Positions 6,541-7,289 of a stretch of DNA of 7,289 nucleotides are shown here, piece by piece. The first letter of the stretch is position 1. Every line of letters starts with the position of its first letter. A program made the translations under genes and the position numbers. Under the pieces are notes generated by a model, which did not search any database, was not told the origin of the DNA, and saw nothing but the letters and a program-made list of their open reading frames with translations. Source of the stretch: Phenylobacterium sp. (GTDB lineage: Bacteria > Pseudomonadota > Alphaproteobacteria > Caulobacterales > Caulobacteraceae); assembly GCA_028291285.1 (NCBI GenBank), contig JAQGIJ010000125.1, forward strand, positions 1 through 7,289, written 5' to 3'.

Positions 6541-6926
6541 TCGGACAGACTGGATGCCGAAGGTCGTTAAGCTTGAGTGTGGGGGGCTGACTAACATTAG
6601 CTTGAGCGTGAATTGGAATTCAAGCGCGAGCAGCGACCCTTCGAAGCGGGTGAGAAGGCTCGAGAGCGGTCCTTGGCTCTGGGCCAGAAACATGAGCTTC
6701 AACACTCACGCCGAAATGAACCGAGCTGGAGCACTGGCTCCACGGCCCGGTCAGGCGTTCCCACCTTGGCAGTTATGAAGCCATTCCGGGTCGGACCCAA
6801 ATTTCGTTGGCAGATTGGATGGAGGTAGTGCGCGCGCGAGGCGACCCTCTTCCAGAGGGCCGGTAGGCGGGCGGTGGTGGTTGCGCCGCCCCCGATGGAG
6901 GACGATGCTTACTCACCTGGCCGCGC
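6541..6926. other. 386-base lower-GC stretch without a convincing gene
   Basis: Between the Sel1 gene and tRNA-Glu. GC is about 55 % at 6541-6720 and rises to normal near the tRNA. No frame on either strand looks coding: the plus-strand ORFs of 71-74 codons overlap each other and lack family features. A 54-codon minus ORF (6529-6693, ATG start, TAG stop) is hydrophobic but has no good ribosome site. It contains a near-identical pair AGCTTGAGTGTG (6570-6581) and AGCTTGAGCGTG (6599-6610), an inverted pair GCTTGA/TCAAGC (6600-6605 and 6620-6625), and two hairpins (6845-6859 and 6869-6891). It may hold the Sel1 promoter, decayed genes or an RNA. Confidence 0.5.
6845..6891 (-). terminator. Two adjacent hairpins downstream of tRNA-Glu
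   Basis: Stem CCCTCT/AGAGGG with a 3-base loop at 6845-6859, and stem GGGCGG/CCGCCC with an 11-base loop at 6869-6891. They lie 36-82 bases past the tRNA 3' end in its direction of transcription. No T run follows either, so they would be weak or factor-dependent terminators, or processing structures. Confidence 0.3.
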
Positions 6927-6940
6927 TGGCAGTCCCTAGG
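6927..6940 (-). repeat. tRNA-Glu 3' end, partner of the repeat at 5367
   Basis: TGGCAGTCCCTAGG, covering the CCA end, discriminator, 3' acceptor strand and first T-stem bases of tRNA-Glu. The exact second copy is at 5367-5380. tRNA 3' ends are common attachment sites for integrases. Confidence 0.6.
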
Positions 6941-7001
6941 GGAGTCGAACCCCTCTTTTCAGGTTGAAAACCTGACGTCCTAACCGATAGACGAAGGGAC
7001 C
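6927..7001 (-). tRNA. tRNA-Glu(UUC)
   Basis: A 75-base cloverleaf on the minus strand with encoded CCA (6927-6929) and discriminator G. The acceptor stem pairs GGTCCCT with AGGGACT; the first pair is G-U. The anticodon stem TCAGG/CCTGA holds the loop TTTTCAA, with anticodon TTC at 6966-6968. The T-arm is GGGGTTCGACTCCCC. The gene is complete, so any insertion at its 3' end restored it. Confidence 0.97.
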
Positions 7002-7018
7002 GCGGCGCGGAGGGCGGC

Positions 7019-7047
7019 TCTATAGCGAGCATCCGCAGGGCGTTCAA
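7019..7047 (-). promoter_or_regulatory. Promoter of tRNA-Glu
   Basis: On the minus strand TTGAAC (7042-7047) and TATAGA (7019-7024) are separated by exactly 17 bases. The -10 ends 17 bases before the mature tRNA, giving a leader of about 10 bases. The GC-rich sequence after the -10 (GCCGCCC) is what stringently controlled stable-RNA promoters usually carry. The -35 lies in the loop of a hairpin CAGGGC/GCCCTG (7036-7054) just after recJ. Confidence 0.72.
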
Positions 7048-7064
7048 GGCCCTGTTGGCGAGGC

Positions 7065-7289
7065 TCAGACGCGTCGGGGATCGGCGGCGTCCTCGATCTC
7101 GAACTGCACGCCTGCGCGCCCCTGCCAGTCATCCGGCTTGAGGCGCCCGGCCACATGGACGGCGCCGCCTTCCTGCAGCAGCCGCCGGCCGAGCTCGGTA
7201 TCCTCCACCCGCCAGGCCACCGCCTTCAGCTTGCCGCCGGAGCGGTCGACCAGGGTGCAGCGCACGTGGCCGCCGCGCAGCGCCATCGG
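7065..7289 (-). CDS. recJ: Single-strand-specific exonuclease RecJ, C-terminus (partial)
   Basis: The last 74 residues of a minus-strand gene whose 5' part lies beyond the window; the frame stays open to the last base, with a proline codon at 7287-7289. The segment RGGHVRCTLVDRSGGKLKAVAWR followed by LLQEGGAVHVAGRLKPDDW and VQFEIEDAADP matches the C-terminal OB-fold region of RecJ, the 5'-3' single-strand DNA exonuclease of recombination and mismatch repair. The DHH/DHHA1 catalytic domains are not in the window, so the name rests on this domain alone. The internal ATG at 7286 is not the start. tRNA-Glu follows 63 bases after the TGA stop and has its own promoter. Confidence 0.83.
   Translation of the reverse strand, partial: PMALRGGHVRCTLVDRSGGKLKAVAWRVEDTELGRRLLQEGGAVHVAGRLKPDDWQGRAGVQFEIEDAADPRRV

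Larger units (their letters stand above)
5367..6940 (-). mobile_element. Possible remnant of an element inserted at tRNA-Glu
   Basis: Bounded by the tRNA-Glu 3' end and an exact 14-base direct copy of it, 1,560 bases away on the downstream side of the tRNA. That is the geometry left by tyrosine-recombinase integration into a tRNA gene. The contents are one amber-interrupted Sel1-repeat gene and a stretch with clearly lower GC (99 of 180 bases, 55 %, at 6541-6720, against about 70 % in nearby genes). No integrase, relaxase or phage gene is present, so if it was mobile it has decayed or is a deletion remnant. A tRNA fragment copied by other means is the alternative. Confidence 0.35.

Noticed and set aside
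6529..6693. 54-codon minus-strand ORF just upstream of the Sel1 gene
   Set aside because: It is hydrophobic and open but short, without a good ribosome site, and the same frame upstream contains stop codons; chance is a sufficient explanation in lower-GC DNA.
6905..6967. Small plus-strand ORF with GGAGG just ahead of ATG at 6905
   Set aside because: It runs antisense into tRNA-Glu, the ribosome site is only three bases from the ATG, and the peptide comes mostly from the tRNA T-arm complement.
1..7289. CRISPR arrays, insertion-sequence ends, toxin-antitoxin or other defence genes
   Set aside because: No regularly spaced repeats, transposase motifs or paired small toxin-like genes were seen on either strand.

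Overview
The window is high-GC (about 70 % in the genes) and dense. It looks like the chromosome of an alphaproteobacterium, most likely Caulobacterales (Caulobacter/Phenylobacterium type). The evidence is a small ETC complex I NDUFS4/NDUFA4-type protein (an alphaproteobacterial and mitochondrial family), a cold-shock protein with two cold-shock domains, and tRNA and promoter sequences of alphaproteobacterial style. The taxonomic call is inference, since no rRNA or species marker is present.

Layout. The first 50 bases are probably the tail of an upstream plus-strand gene. Next on the plus strand come metC (PLP-dependent cystathionine beta-lyase, 85-1248) and, abutting its stop codon, a P-loop D-glycerate 3-kinase-like gene starting with GTG (1249-2103). 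Everything from 2117 onward that is a recognisable gene lies on the minus strand. Read in the direction of transcription these are: the C-terminus of recJ (cut by the window edge); tRNA-Glu(UUC) with a very good promoter; an accessory stretch holding a Sel1-repeat secreted-protein gene broken by one in-frame amber codon; a cluster of a double cold-shock-domain protein, a secreted DUF192 protein, a hotdog thioesterase and a tandem winged-helix regulator; then tRNA-Pro(UGG), the ETC complex I accessory subunit and tRNA-Arg(UCU), packed with gaps of only 29 and 14 bases.

How the parts relate. The cold-shock, DUF192 and thioesterase genes are spaced 24 bases apart or overlapping (GTGA), so they look like one transcription unit. 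DUF192 appears to use a rare TTG start placed by a GGAG site. The complex I gene sits inside a tRNA transcription unit. These are housekeeping genes in an ordinary core-genome setting.

The most unusual stretch is 5367-6940. The last 14 bases of tRNA-Glu, including its CCA end, are repeated exactly and in the same orientation 1,560 bases downstream of the tRNA. Between the copies lie only the amber-broken Sel1 gene and a roughly 55-60 % GC stretch with no convincing gene. This is the geometry of an element integrated at a tRNA 3' end, but no integrase remains, so it is at best a remnant. I found no CRISPR array, transposase, toxin-antitoxin pair or recognisable defence system.
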